From: CAVVYA01 sp963752345
GTDB lineage: Bacteria; Pseudomonadota; Alphaproteobacteria; SMXQ01
NCBI GenBank assembly: GCA_963752345.1
Contig: CAVVYA010000015.1
Coordinates: forward strand, 496,001 to 560,000
Direction: 5' to 3'
DNA length: 64,000 bases
Shown here: positions 52,589 through 60,766 of the stretch, in pieces
Layout of the letters: every line of letters begins with the position of its first letter
How positions within the stretch are numbered: the first letter of the stretch is position 1
The notes under the pieces: generated by a model
What the model was told of the DNA's origin: nothing
What the model saw: the letters and a program-made list of their open reading frames with translations, nothing else
Databases searched by the model: none
Program-made: the position numbers and the translations under genes

Positions 52589-53593
52589 CTAAACCTCGTA
52601 CAGGCTATGGACGGATGGCGGATAGAGCTCGTCGAGGCTTACCGGCCGGTGGGCGCATCCCTGCTCGTAGCAATACTCCGCGAAAGCTTCCAACGTGCGG
52701 CGGTTCGCTTCCACGCCATAGGGCCAGAAGTCCTTGCCGAACAGGCGCTGCGACTTCTCGGCATAGTCGAAGGTCCAGGGGATCGGGAAGCGGCAGATAT
52801 TGCCGTCGAGAGCGCGCGCGATGCTGCGCTGCTTGGCCTGCTCGAAGGCGCGGAAAAGATTGAGGCCGATCCAGGGATGCGCATCGACGACATCGCGGCG
52901 CAACGCCACCGTGTGCATGATCGGGAAGATGCCGGTGTCCTTCCAGTATTGCTCCTCGACCGCGCGGAAGTCCGGCAGCATGCGGCGGAGGCGCGGGTCG
53001 CCCTGCTCATAGAGGCGGGGCGGGCGCGCGGAGATGATGGCGTCGACCTCGTGCGCCAGCAGCAGATCCACCAGCGACTTTCCCGGCACCGGCGTATAAC
53101 GCACGCCCTTCGGCAGCTTGCCGTGCACCTCGTCCACATGGCCGGGCACGTTCACGCCAGCCTGGTGCCAATGGATATCCGTGAGCGGAATGCCGATCTG
53201 ATGCATCAGCCAGGCGCGCGCGTAGACGCAGGCGGTCTGCACCCAGTTCGGGATGCCGACCCGCTTACCCGCCAGATCCTGCGGCCGCTCGATGGGCCGG
53301 TCGGCCGCGACGTAGAAGGCATGCTGGCGGAAGAAGCGGCTGGGGAAGACCGGAATGGCCGTGATGGTGCGGTCGTTCTGGGACACCAGGGAGCAATATT
53401 TCGCCATCGACATTTCAGAGACATGCCATTCGCGAAACCGCGTGAAGCGCGAGAAGATCTCCTCCACCGGCAAATCGATGTGGGTGATGTCGATCCCCTC
53501 GGCCTTGATCTTGCCGCCGGTGAAATCGCGGAAGTGGTCGTAGTCGCTGAGCGCGACCGTCAGATGAATATTGCCCATTTCTTCTTGCCCCAT
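52589..53593 (-). CDS. 4,5-dihydroxyphthalate decarboxylase-like protein (NMT1/THI5 fold)
   Basis: A 334-residue protein without a signal peptide. The opening HLTVALSDYDHFRDFTGGKI, then HIDLPVEEIFSRFTRFREW with HVSEMSMAKYCSLVSQ, and AIPVFPSRFFRQHAFYV, matches my recollection of Pht5, the enzyme that decarboxylates 4,5-dihydroxyphthalate to protocatechuate. The fold is that of type II binding proteins, so automatic annotation often calls it an ABC receptor; lack of a signal peptide favours an enzyme. Two starts are possible (53593 and 53578) because the segment holding the start is tandemly repeated. It is divergent from the OpuC-type importer at 53841. Confidence 0.8.
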   Translation of the reverse strand: MGQEEMGNIHLTVALSDYDHFRDFTGGKIKAEGIDITHIDLPVEEIFSRFTRFREWHVSEMSMAKYCSLVSQNDRTITAIPVFPSRFFRQHAFYVAADRPIERPQDLAGKRVGIPNWVQTACVYARAWLMHQIGIPLTDIHWHQAGVNVPGHVDEVHGKLPKGVRYTPVPGKSLVDLLLAHEVDAIISARPPRLYEQGDPRLRRMLPDFRAVEEQYWKDTGIFPIMHTVALRRDVVDAHPWIGLNLFRAFEQAKQRSIARALDGNICRFPIPWTFDYAEKSQRLFGKDFWPYGVEANRRTLEAFAEYCYEQGCAHRPVSLDELYPPSVHSLYEV

Positions 53594-53602
53594 TTCTTCT
53601 TG
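53574..53602. repeat. 15-base tandem duplication at the decarboxylase start
   Basis: CCCATTTCTTCTTG occurs at 53574-53587 and again at 53589-53602. On the minus strand each copy supplies a purine-rich ribosome-site-like stretch and an ATG, so there are two in-frame candidate starts five codons apart. Confidence 0.7.
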
Positions 53603-53840
53603 TGGCCGGCGTGCCGCTACCCCTCGGCTAGGTTAATCGGTTGATCGTCATTGTCAAAGCGGTTGGCCGCAAATCCAGGACCGCAAAAGATGAGGGCCGC
53701 CGGATCCCAGGCGCCGGCTTGCGTCGGGTATTTGACCACGAGGCGGGGCGAGGCCTTATACTTCCGTCCGTGACAGACCCGATCCTTCCCGATGCCTCGT
53801 TCCCCGGCGGTGGATGCCGAACCTTGCGGGGGTGCGCGTC

Positions 53841-54666
53841 ATGACCACGGCGGCGAGTGCCTACGGCGGCGCGAACACGACCGAGGACGCTCCGGCCATC
53901 GCGCTGGAGGGAGTTTCGAAGTCCTTCGACGGCGGGCGGCATTTCGCGCTGCGTCATGTCAGCCTTACGGTGCGGCCTGCCAGCTTCGTGGCGCTGGTCG
54001 GCGGATCGGGCGCCGGCAAAACCACTCTTCTGAAATGCATCAACCGGCTGCTCGAGGTGGACGAGGGCGTCGTTCGGGTGCAGGGCCGTCCCGTGGGCGA
54101 GCTTGCGCCTCACGTGCTGCGCCGGCAGATCGGCTACGTCTTTCAGGCGATCGGCCTGTTTCCCCACATGACCGTGGCGGAGAACATCGCCATCACGCCG
54201 CGGCTGCTCGGCTGGAGCGGCACCGAGATGGCGGCGCGCGCCGGCCGAGCTTCTCGATCTGGTGGAATTGCCGCGGGATTTCGCCGATCGCCGGCCCGCC
54301 GATCTGTCCGGCGGCCAGCAGCAACGGGTCGGCGTCGCCCGCGCGCTGGCGGCGCGGCCCGGCATCATGCTGCTGGACGAGCCTTTCGGCGCGCTCGATC
54401 CGGTCACCCGCGATGCTTTGGGCCGCGAATACCGCCGGCTGCACGACCAGCTTCGCCTCACAACGGTGATGGTCACCCACGATGTGCTCGAGGCGCTGCT
54501 GCTCGCCGACCGGATCGTGGTGATGCGCGATGGCGGCATCGTCGCGGACGGCACCGCGCAGGCGCTGATGCGCGATCATCCCGACTCTCATGTCCGCGAG
54601 CTGATGGCTATGCCGCGCCGGCAGGCCGAGCGCGTGCGGGCGCTGCTCGCCGATCGCGCGCCATGA
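53841..54666 (+). CDS. ABC importer ATP-binding protein (OpuCA/ProV type), one frame break
   Basis: About 274 residues. Walker A is GGSGAGKTT, the Q loop region QIGYVFQAIGLFPHMTVAEN. After a +1 break near 54243 come the signature LSGGQQQRVGVARA, Walker B IMLLDEPFGALD and the switch His in VMVTHDVLEALLLAD. No CBS domains are seen, unlike long OpuCA proteins. Its TGA overlaps the ATG of the fused permease gene at 54663. The system type imports quaternary amines or osmoprotectants in known cases, but the local context suggests it may take another charged compound. Confidence 0.87.
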
Positions 54667-56225
54667 GCGAGGACATTGCGGCCGCCCTGCGGGTTCTGCC
54701 CGACTATCTCGGCCACCATGTGCGGCTCAGCGCGGCGGCCCTGGCGCTCGGCCTGCTCATCAGCCTGCCGCTCGCCGTGGCCGCCAGCCGGAGCGCGCGG
54801 CTGCGCTGGCCCTTGCTGACCTTCGCCAGCCTGGTGCAGACCATTCCGAGCCTCGCCCTGCTGGCGCTGTTCTATCCCCTGCTGCTGGTTCTCTCGTCGG
54901 TTTCGCAGAACCTGGTGGGCCACGGCTTTTCGGCGCTCGGCTTTCTGCCCGCGCTGGCGGCACTCACGCTCTATTCCATGCTGCCGATCATCCGCAACAC
55001 GGTGACGGGAATTGTCACGCTCGACCCGGGGGTCATCGAGGCCGCCCGGGGCGTCGGCATGACCGATCGTCAGCGGCTGGTCATGGTGGAGCTGCCGCTG
55101 GCCGCGCCGGTGATCATGGCCGGCATCCGCACGGCGGCGGTGTGGACCATCGGCGCGGCGACGCTCGCCACGCCGGTCGGCCAGACCAGTCTCGGCAACT
55201 ACATCTTCTCCGGCCTGCAGACCGAAAACTGGCTGTGGGTGCTGGTCGGCTGCGTGAGTGCGGCCGCCCTGGCCCTGATCGCCGATCAGTTGCTGGGCGC
55301 CATCGAAAGCGGCTTCGCCCGGCGCAGCCGTTGGCGCGTCTGGTTGGGCACGACCGGGCTCGCGTTCGGCATCGCCTTGGCTCTCGCGCCATTGTTCGCC
55401 GGCACGCGCGCGGACTACGTGATCGGTGCCAAGAATTTCTCCGAGCAATATATCCTCGGCGCTTTGATCGGCGATCGCCTGGCGCAACAGGGCAAATCGG
55501 CCTCGCTATCGAGCGGTCTCGGCTCGGCGGTGATTTTCCGCGCGCTGGCCGGCGGCGAGATCGACGTTTATGTCGATTATTCCGGCACGGTCTGGAAGAA
55601 CGTCATGCAGCGGACCGATCAGCCGTCGCGCGAGGTCATGCTCGCCGAGATGGGCGATTGGCTGCGGCGGACCCATGGCGTCGTGCTGCTCGGGCCGCTC
55701 GGTTTCGAGAATGCCTATGCCTTGGCGATGCGCGGCGACCGCGCCCAGGCCATGGGCATCCGCACCATCGCCGATCTGGCGCGTCACGCGCCGCGCCTCA
55801 GCCTCGGCACCGACTATGAATTCCTCGCGCGGCCCGACTGGACGGCCTTGCAGGAGGGCTACGGTTTGACCTTCGCCTCGAGCCGCCAGTTCCAGTCCAC
55901 CTTCATGTACAAGGCGCTGGCCGACGGCGAGGTCGATGTCATCACCGCCTTTTCGAGCGACGGGCGGATCGCCGCGGACAAGCTCGCCGTGCTCGAGGAT
56001 CCGCTGCATCGCATTCCGCCCTACGACGCGATTCTCATGATCACCGCCCGGCGCGCCGAGGATCCTGTGATGCGCAAGGCCCTCGAACCGCTGGTCGGCG
56101 CGATCTCCATCGAGCGGATGCGCGAGGCCAACATGATGGTCGACCGCGATACGGATAAGGTTTCGCCGTCCGCGGCGGCGAAATGGTTGGCGCAGCAAGT
56201 TGGATTGAAGGGGATGCCCGACTAG
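54663..56225 (+). CDS. OpuC-type permease fused to its substrate-binding domain
   Basis: A 520-residue protein. Residues about 15-210 are the permease with the EAA loop DPGVIEAARGVGMTDRQRL and about six membrane segments. After a further segment (about 230-250) the chain becomes an OpuAC-type binding domain, starting at about residue 252 with YVIGAKNFSEQYILGALIGD. Later landmarks are GGEIDVYVDYSGTVWKNVM and PYDAILMITARRAEDPVMRK. The binding domain would face the periplasm, tethered to the permease. The aromatic-cage residues for betaine cannot be confirmed by eye. Confidence 0.9.
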   Translation: MSEDIAAALRVLPDYLGHHVRLSAAALALGLLISLPLAVAASRSARLRWPLLTFASLVQTIPSLALLALFYPLLLVLSSVSQNLVGHGFSALGFLPALAALTLYSMLPIIRNTVTGIVTLDPGVIEAARGVGMTDRQRLVMVELPLAAPVIMAGIRTAAVWTIGAATLATPVGQTSLGNYIFSGLQTENWLWVLVGCVSAAALALIADQLLGAIESGFARRSRWRVWLGTTGLAFGIALALAPLFAGTRADYVIGAKNFSEQYILGALIGDRLAQQGKSASLSSGLGSAVIFRALAGGEIDVYVDYSGTVWKNVMQRTDQPSREVMLAEMGDWLRRTHGVVLLGPLGFENAYALAMRGDRAQAMGIRTIADLARHAPRLSLGTDYEFLARPDWTALQEGYGLTFASSRQFQSTFMYKALADGEVDVITAFSSDGRIAADKLAVLEDPLHRIPPYDAILMITARRAEDPVMRKALEPLVGAISIERMREANMMVDRDTDKVSPSAAAKWLAQQVGLKGMPD

Positions 56226-56260
56226 CTCGGATGAGCGTGCCTCGCGCGCTCGCCGCTCCG

Positions 56261-57295
56261 TCATTTCACCAGTATGAGGTCGCGGGCCTTGGCAGCGAGC
56301 GCCGGCGGCACCGTGACCGTGCGCTCGACAATACGCTGCAGCGCCTCACCCGACGTCGGGCTAACCATCATGTTCTGAGCCTTCGCCTCGGCGACGAATT
56401 CCGCATCCTGCATGGTGGCGTCGAACGCCTTGCGCAGCGCCGCGACGCGCTCGGCGGGCACCTTGGGGGTCGTGAACAGCGGACGACCCATGCCGAGGCT
56501 CGATGAGATGAATTCGAGGATCCGCCGATCCTCGTCGTTGGTCGCAAGTTCGGTCAGCAGCGGCACATCCTTCAGGTCCGGCTCGCGCTCCGGACCGATC
56601 TGGAATAGCACATGAAGCTTTCCCTCTTTCATCCACGTGGCATTCTCCACTTTCATGCTCTGCCACGAATTGCTGCCGCGTCCGCTCACTTCGCCGCGCT
56701 CCATCGCCAGGTCGATCTCGCTGCCGCCGCCATAGCCCGGAATGATCTTGAACTTCGTGCCGAGCAGTGCGTTCGCCACGCGCGGATAAAGCGTATCGGG
56801 GGAACTCGGCCCGGTGCCGCCGATGGCGATGGGTTTCGTTCTCGCGTCCTCGATCGTCTTCACGCCGGCGGTATGCCAGACCACGAGCACGTTGTTGCTG
56901 CGGAAGGGATTGCCGATCCAGGCGAAGTCGCGCACATCGAATTGCGCGCGGTCGACGCTTTGCAGCACCTGATCCATCGGAATGGTCTGACTCACCACGG
57001 CGATCGCGGTGCCATCCTTCGGGCCGATGTTGTGCATCCATGCGGTCGCCGTGCGGCTGCCCGCGCCGGGCATGTTCTGGCTGACGAAGGTCGGCTTCCC
57101 GGGAATGTGTTTGCCCATATGACGGGCGATCAGCCGGGCATAGCTGTCGTAGCTACCGCCGGGCGCGATGCCGATGATCATCGACATCTTCTTGCCCGCA
57201 TAGAATTCGGCGACGGTGTCCGCCGTCGCTGCCGTCGAAGCGCCGAGCAGCGCGCAGCCGCCCAGCATGCCCACAATGATATGCTTCCCGTCCAT
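56261..57295 (-). CDS. Tripartite tricarboxylate transporter (Bug/TctC) substrate-binding protein
   Basis: A 344-residue periplasmic protein. The signal peptide from ATG 57295 is KHIIVGMLGGCALLGASTAA then TADT. The mature part has GKKMSMIIGIAPGGSYDSYAR, FVSQNMPGAGSRTATAWMHN and GPKDGTAIAVV. It belongs to the GxAPGGxYD subgroup with 27054, 28269 and 31121. A GGGAGGACGAGC site precedes the start. It is 74 bases after the D-aminoacylase-type gene on the same strand, so it may collect the substrate of that hydrolase. No TctA or TctB is next to it. Confidence 0.92.
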   Translation of the reverse strand: MDGKHIIVGMLGGCALLGASTAATADTVAEFYAGKKMSMIIGIAPGGSYDSYARLIARHMGKHIPGKPTFVSQNMPGAGSRTATAWMHNIGPKDGTAIAVVSQTIPMDQVLQSVDRAQFDVRDFAWIGNPFRSNNVLVVWHTAGVKTIEDARTKPIAIGGTGPSSPDTLYPRVANALLGTKFKIIPGYGGGSEIDLAMERGEVSGRGSNSWQSMKVENATWMKEGKLHVLFQIGPEREPDLKDVPLLTELATNDEDRRILEFISSSLGMGRPLFTTPKVPAERVAALRKAFDATMQDAEFVAEAKAQNMMVSPTSGEALQRIVERTVTVPPALAAKARDLILVK

Positions 57296-57369
57296 GCTCG
57301 TCCTCCCAGACGATCTCTTTGTGCCTCGTTGGTGAGGCTTATGTCAGAACGCGAATCGATCTCGCGATC

Positions 57370-59091
57370 CTAGTGAATTGCCTTGGTCTCGGCGCGGCTG
57401 CGCAGAAGCCTGCCGGGCAGGGCGCCAGTATGCTCGTTGTCGCGCATGACGATCTGGCCCGCGACGAGGGTGGCGCGGATGCCATCCGCCTTTTGCTTGA
57501 GGCGCGGTGCGCCGGTGGGAAGATCGTGAACGAGCTGCGGCATCTGCGGCAGCACCGTGGCCGGATCGAACACCACCACGTCGGCCATGTAACCGGGACG
57601 TAAAAGTCCCCGCCCTTCCAAACGCCAGAACGAGGCGATGTCGAAGGTCATCTTGCGGATGGCCGCTTCGAGGGTAAAGGCTTGCCGCTGGCGCACCCAG
57701 TAGCTCAGCATATGGGTCTGCGTCGAGGAATCCATGATGTAGGTGACATGGGCGCCGGAGTCGGAGAAGGTGACCACCGACGCGGGGTGTCGCATCATGG
57801 CGAGCAGGGTTTCCTCCCGCTCGTTGAAATTGGGTTCGATGAAGAATTGCTTCAGGTTCTTTTCGAGCGCGATGTCGATCAGCGTCTCGACCGGGTGGCG
57901 ATTCTGCTCGCGGGCGATATCGGCGATCGAGCGGTAGGGCGGCACGGGCTTGTCCAGGACGAACAGCCAGTCGAATTCCACCGGGCGCAAACGTCCGCTG
58001 CGCATCAACCCGGGATACTGCTTGGCCGCGTCGATCATCTGCCGACGGGTTTCTGGATTGCGCAGAAACTTTTCCTGCTGGTCGAGCGGCAGCTTGCGCA
58101 CATCGCGCCACACCGGCGCCTGATCGAGGCCGAACGGCATTTCGGTCTCGAACGAACGCAGCAGGCTGCCCCAGCGGCTGGTGCATTGCAGCCGCATGCG
58201 TCCGCCGCCGGCATTGACCTCGTCGGCCAGCTCGTAGATCGGCCGCCAGCTGTCGGGCTCCGAGCGCTGGCCGAAGGTCACGCCGAGCGTGCTCGGCACC
58301 CTGCTCTCGATTGCCAGTGCCTTGAGCCGCTTCGCGAAATCCGCGATATGCTCGGGCTCGCGCGAAACATTCTCCTGGGTGAGCTCAAAGACGCCCATGC
58401 CGAGGTCGGCCATGACACCAACCATCTCGCGCACCTCTGTCCAGCTCGCAATCCGGCTCGCCACCGGCCGCCCGTCCGGGGTTTCATGCACGCGAGACCG
58501 CGACGTGGAGAACCCGGCGGCGCCCGCCTGCACCGCGTCGCGCAGCTCACGCTTCATCTTGTCGAGGTCCTCGTCCGTGGCCTGCTGATCGAACGCGCGC
58601 TCACCCATGGCATAGGTGCGCAGGGCGGAATGACCGACATAGGCGGCATAGTTGATGCCCTTCGGCAGCCGGTCGACGGCATCGAGATACTCGCGGAAGG
58701 TTTCCCACGACCAGGTGATGCCGGCTTCCATGGCGGCGGGCGAGATATCCTCGGCGCGCTGCAGATTGCGCATCACAAGCTGCTTGTCAGCCTCTGCGCA
58801 GGGCGCGAGCGTGAAGCCGCAATTGCCCATGACCACCGATGTTACACCGTGCCAGCAGGAACAGGTGCCGAGCGGATCCCAGAAGATCTGCGCATCCATG
58901 TGGGTATGCGCATCGATGAAACCCGGCGACACCACATGGCCCTCGGCGTCGAGGGTCTCCGTCGTTCTCTCTCCGGACAAGTTTCCGATCGCGGCGATGC
59001 GGCCGGCGACGATGCCGACGTCCGCCTTGTAGCCAGGCAGCCCGGCACCATCGATGACTGTGCCGCCGCGAATCACGAGATCGAAGCTCAA
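57370..59091 (-). CDS. N-acyl-D-amino-acid deacylase-like amidohydrolase
   Basis: A 573-residue amidohydrolase of the D-aminoacylase/dihydroorotase-like family. Metal residues are His62 and His64 (FIDAHTHMDAQ) and Cys91 in VMGNCGFTLAP, the cysteine ligand typical of D-aminoacylases. FSDSGAHVTY holds the catalytic Asp. It opens FDLVIRGGTVIDGAGLPGYK and ends with the usual adenine-deaminase-like strand DGIRATLVAGQIVMRD. It removes N-acyl groups from amino acids or opens cyclic amides in known relatives. It is upstream of a Bug receptor gene and downstream of the MFS gene on the same strand. Confidence 0.9.
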   Translation of the reverse strand: MSFDLVIRGGTVIDGAGLPGYKADVGIVAGRIAAIGNLSGERTTETLDAEGHVVSPGFIDAHTHMDAQIFWDPLGTCSCWHGVTSVVMGNCGFTLAPCAEADKQLVMRNLQRAEDISPAAMEAGITWSWETFREYLDAVDRLPKGINYAAYVGHSALRTYAMGERAFDQQATDEDLDKMKRELRDAVQAGAAGFSTSRSRVHETPDGRPVASRIASWTEVREMVGVMADLGMGVFELTQENVSREPEHIADFAKRLKALAIESRVPSTLGVTFGQRSEPDSWRPIYELADEVNAGGGRMRLQCTSRWGSLLRSFETEMPFGLDQAPVWRDVRKLPLDQQEKFLRNPETRRQMIDAAKQYPGLMRSGRLRPVEFDWLFVLDKPVPPYRSIADIAREQNRHPVETLIDIALEKNLKQFFIEPNFNEREETLLAMMRHPASVVTFSDSGAHVTYIMDSSTQTHMLSYWVRQRQAFTLEAAIRKMTFDIASFWRLEGRGLLRPGYMADVVVFDPATVLPQMPQLVHDLPTGAPRLKQKADGIRATLVAGQIVMRDNEHTGALPGRLLRSRAETKAIH

Positions 59092-59173
59092 GAAGGCCTC
59101 CCCTGAATGGCTCCGTCTGTTGTGATCGTGCCGCGGAGTCCTGAGATCAGAATGACCCTAAAACGGGCCGAGT

Positions 59174-60550
59174 TCAATAAGACCTGGCCGCCGGTATTCG
59201 CGCGGAGACCGCCGCGTCTGGTGGCTTCAATCCAGCCGGTCGCCGCGCTCGATTTCGCGCGAGCTCCGGATAGAGCTTCCAGCACAGGCCGACCAGCAGC
59301 AAGCCGGCGAACCCGCCGATCACGATCGAGGGCACGATGCCGAAGACCGCCGCCATGAGCCCGGCGCGGAACCCGCCGAGTTCGGTGGCGCTGTTGGCCG
59401 CGATCAAGGCCACCGCGGATACCCGCCCACGCATGTTGTCGGGCGTCGCGACCTGCATCAAGGTATGGCGGATGTTGACGTTGAGCATGTCGGCCATGCC
59501 CATGGTCGTCATGGCGGCGACCGAGAGGGGAAACCAGGTCGATAATCCCATCACGATGGCGGTCGCGGCGAATATGGCGGCGCCGGCGAACATCAGCGTG
59601 CCGGCGTGCCGGGTGATCGGGATGTGAGTCATCGCGAGCGCGGCGGTGAGGCCTCCCGCCGCCATGGCGCTGCGCAGAATGCCGGCGCCCGCCGGGCCGA
59701 CGGCGAGCACATCCTTGGCGATGATGGGCAGCACGGCGAGCACGCTCGCGCTCAGGATGGTGATGAGGTCGAGCAGAATGGTGCCCCAGATGATCTTGTT
59801 TTTGTAGACATAGACGACGCCCGCCAGCAGGGCCCCGATATCGGTGACTTTCTGGGTCGACTGCGGCACCCGGGGCGTGAGCTGCAAGGTGCCGAGAGCG
59901 CCGGCCGCGCACGCCACCGCGGCCGTCGCATAGACCACTTCCGGGCCGAGAAGATAGAGCACGCCGCCGAGGGCCGGCCCGCCGATCTGGGTAACCCGGG
60001 TGGTCACCGTATTCCAGGTCACGGCGTTGGCGAATCCGTCCTTGGGCACCAGGTTGGGGATGATGGCGCTGGTCGCCGGATTGGCGAACGCCCGCGCGGT
60101 GCCGTTGATGAACAGCGCGACATAGACCCAGCTGGATGCCGCCAGGCCGCGGTCCGAGATAAACCAGAGCGCCGCCGCCGCGATCCCCATCCCGACGTAT
60201 CCGAACAACAACACCGTGCGCCGGTCGAAGCGGTCGGATACGTAGCCGGTCAAGAGCGCGAAGAGGAAGGCCGGGCAGATCAGCACCAGGCTGATGTAGG
60301 CGAGGGCCATCGGGTCTCCGGTCAGATCGTAGACCTGATAGCCGATGGCGACCACGAGCATGTGATGGGACGAGAAGCCGAGCAGCTTCGCCAGGACGAA
60401 AATCGCGAACTCGCGCTGCCGCAGGGCGGCGAAGCCGCCGGCCGGCGCGGCGGAGGGGTCAGACTTGTCCGGCGACACGATATGGTCGGTGATCGGCGAT
60501 GACGGGACCCCTCGAATTCGATCGGCGGCATCATGGCCCGCCTGCGGCAT
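59174..60550 (-). CDS. MFS transporter, EntS-like exporter
   Basis: A 458-residue integral membrane protein with about 11-12 hydrophobic segments. It has the MFS loop 2-3 motif GYVSDRFDRRTVLLFGYVG and the family form NGTARAFANPATSAIIPNLV near segment 5, as in the EntS-like (enterobactin exporter) group. The second half repeats the loop as DNMRGRVSAVALIAANSATE. The N-terminal start is uncertain: ATG 60550 overlaps the TOBE remnant by 20 bases, and GTG 60478 lies closer to the first membrane segment. Substrate unknown. Confidence 0.85.
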   Translation of the reverse strand: MPQAGHDAADRIRGVPSSPITDHIVSPDKSDPSAAPAGGFAALRQREFAIFVLAKLLGFSSHHMLVVAIGYQVYDLTGDPMALAYISLVLICPAFLFALLTGYVSDRFDRRTVLLFGYVGMGIAAAALWFISDRGLAASSWVYVALFINGTARAFANPATSAIIPNLVPKDGFANAVTWNTVTTRVTQIGGPALGGVLYLLGPEVVYATAAVACAAGALGTLQLTPRVPQSTQKVTDIGALLAGVVYVYKNKIIWGTILLDLITILSASVLAVLPIIAKDVLAVGPAGAGILRSAMAAGGLTAALAMTHIPITRHAGTLMFAGAAIFAATAIVMGLSTWFPLSVAAMTTMGMADMLNVNIRHTLMQVATPDNMRGRVSAVALIAANSATELGGFRAGLMAAVFGIVPSIVIGGFAGLLLVGLCWKLYPELARNRARRPAGLKPPDAAVSARIPAARSY

Positions 60551-60766
60551 CCCGGATGACCGGGCAGCGTTCGGGCGGCACGTGCAGGTAGACCTCGGCG
60601 CCGTCCTCCACCGGGGCGAAGGGACTGACGCGGGCGCGGATCATAGTCTCGCCGCAGGCGATCCTGCAATCGAGATAGTCGCCGAGGAAGCTCGATGACA
60701 CAACTCGGCCCGACCAGACATTGGCCGCTCCGCCATGAGGCTCGCGCGACGACCTTTCGTGGCGCG
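60531..60766 (-). pseudogene. C-terminal TOBE remnant of an ABC importer ATPase
   Basis: Directly after the permease stop the minus strand reads, without a start, GGAANVWSGRVVSSSFLGDY then LDCRIACGETMIRARVSPFAP and VYLHVPPERCPVIRDAAGGP to a stop at 60531. This is the typical TOBE tail of Fe3+/spermidine-type ATPases. About 75 residues remain; Walker A, the signature and Walker B (about 280 residues) are missing. The receptor (62565) and double permease (60767) of the same system are intact, so either a deletion removed the ATPase body or the assembly lost about 0.85 kb. Confidence 0.75.

Noticed and set aside
56229..56250. GAGCG...CGCTC inverted repeat between the OpuC-type and Bug genes
   Set aside because: Five-base stem expected by chance in GC-rich DNA.
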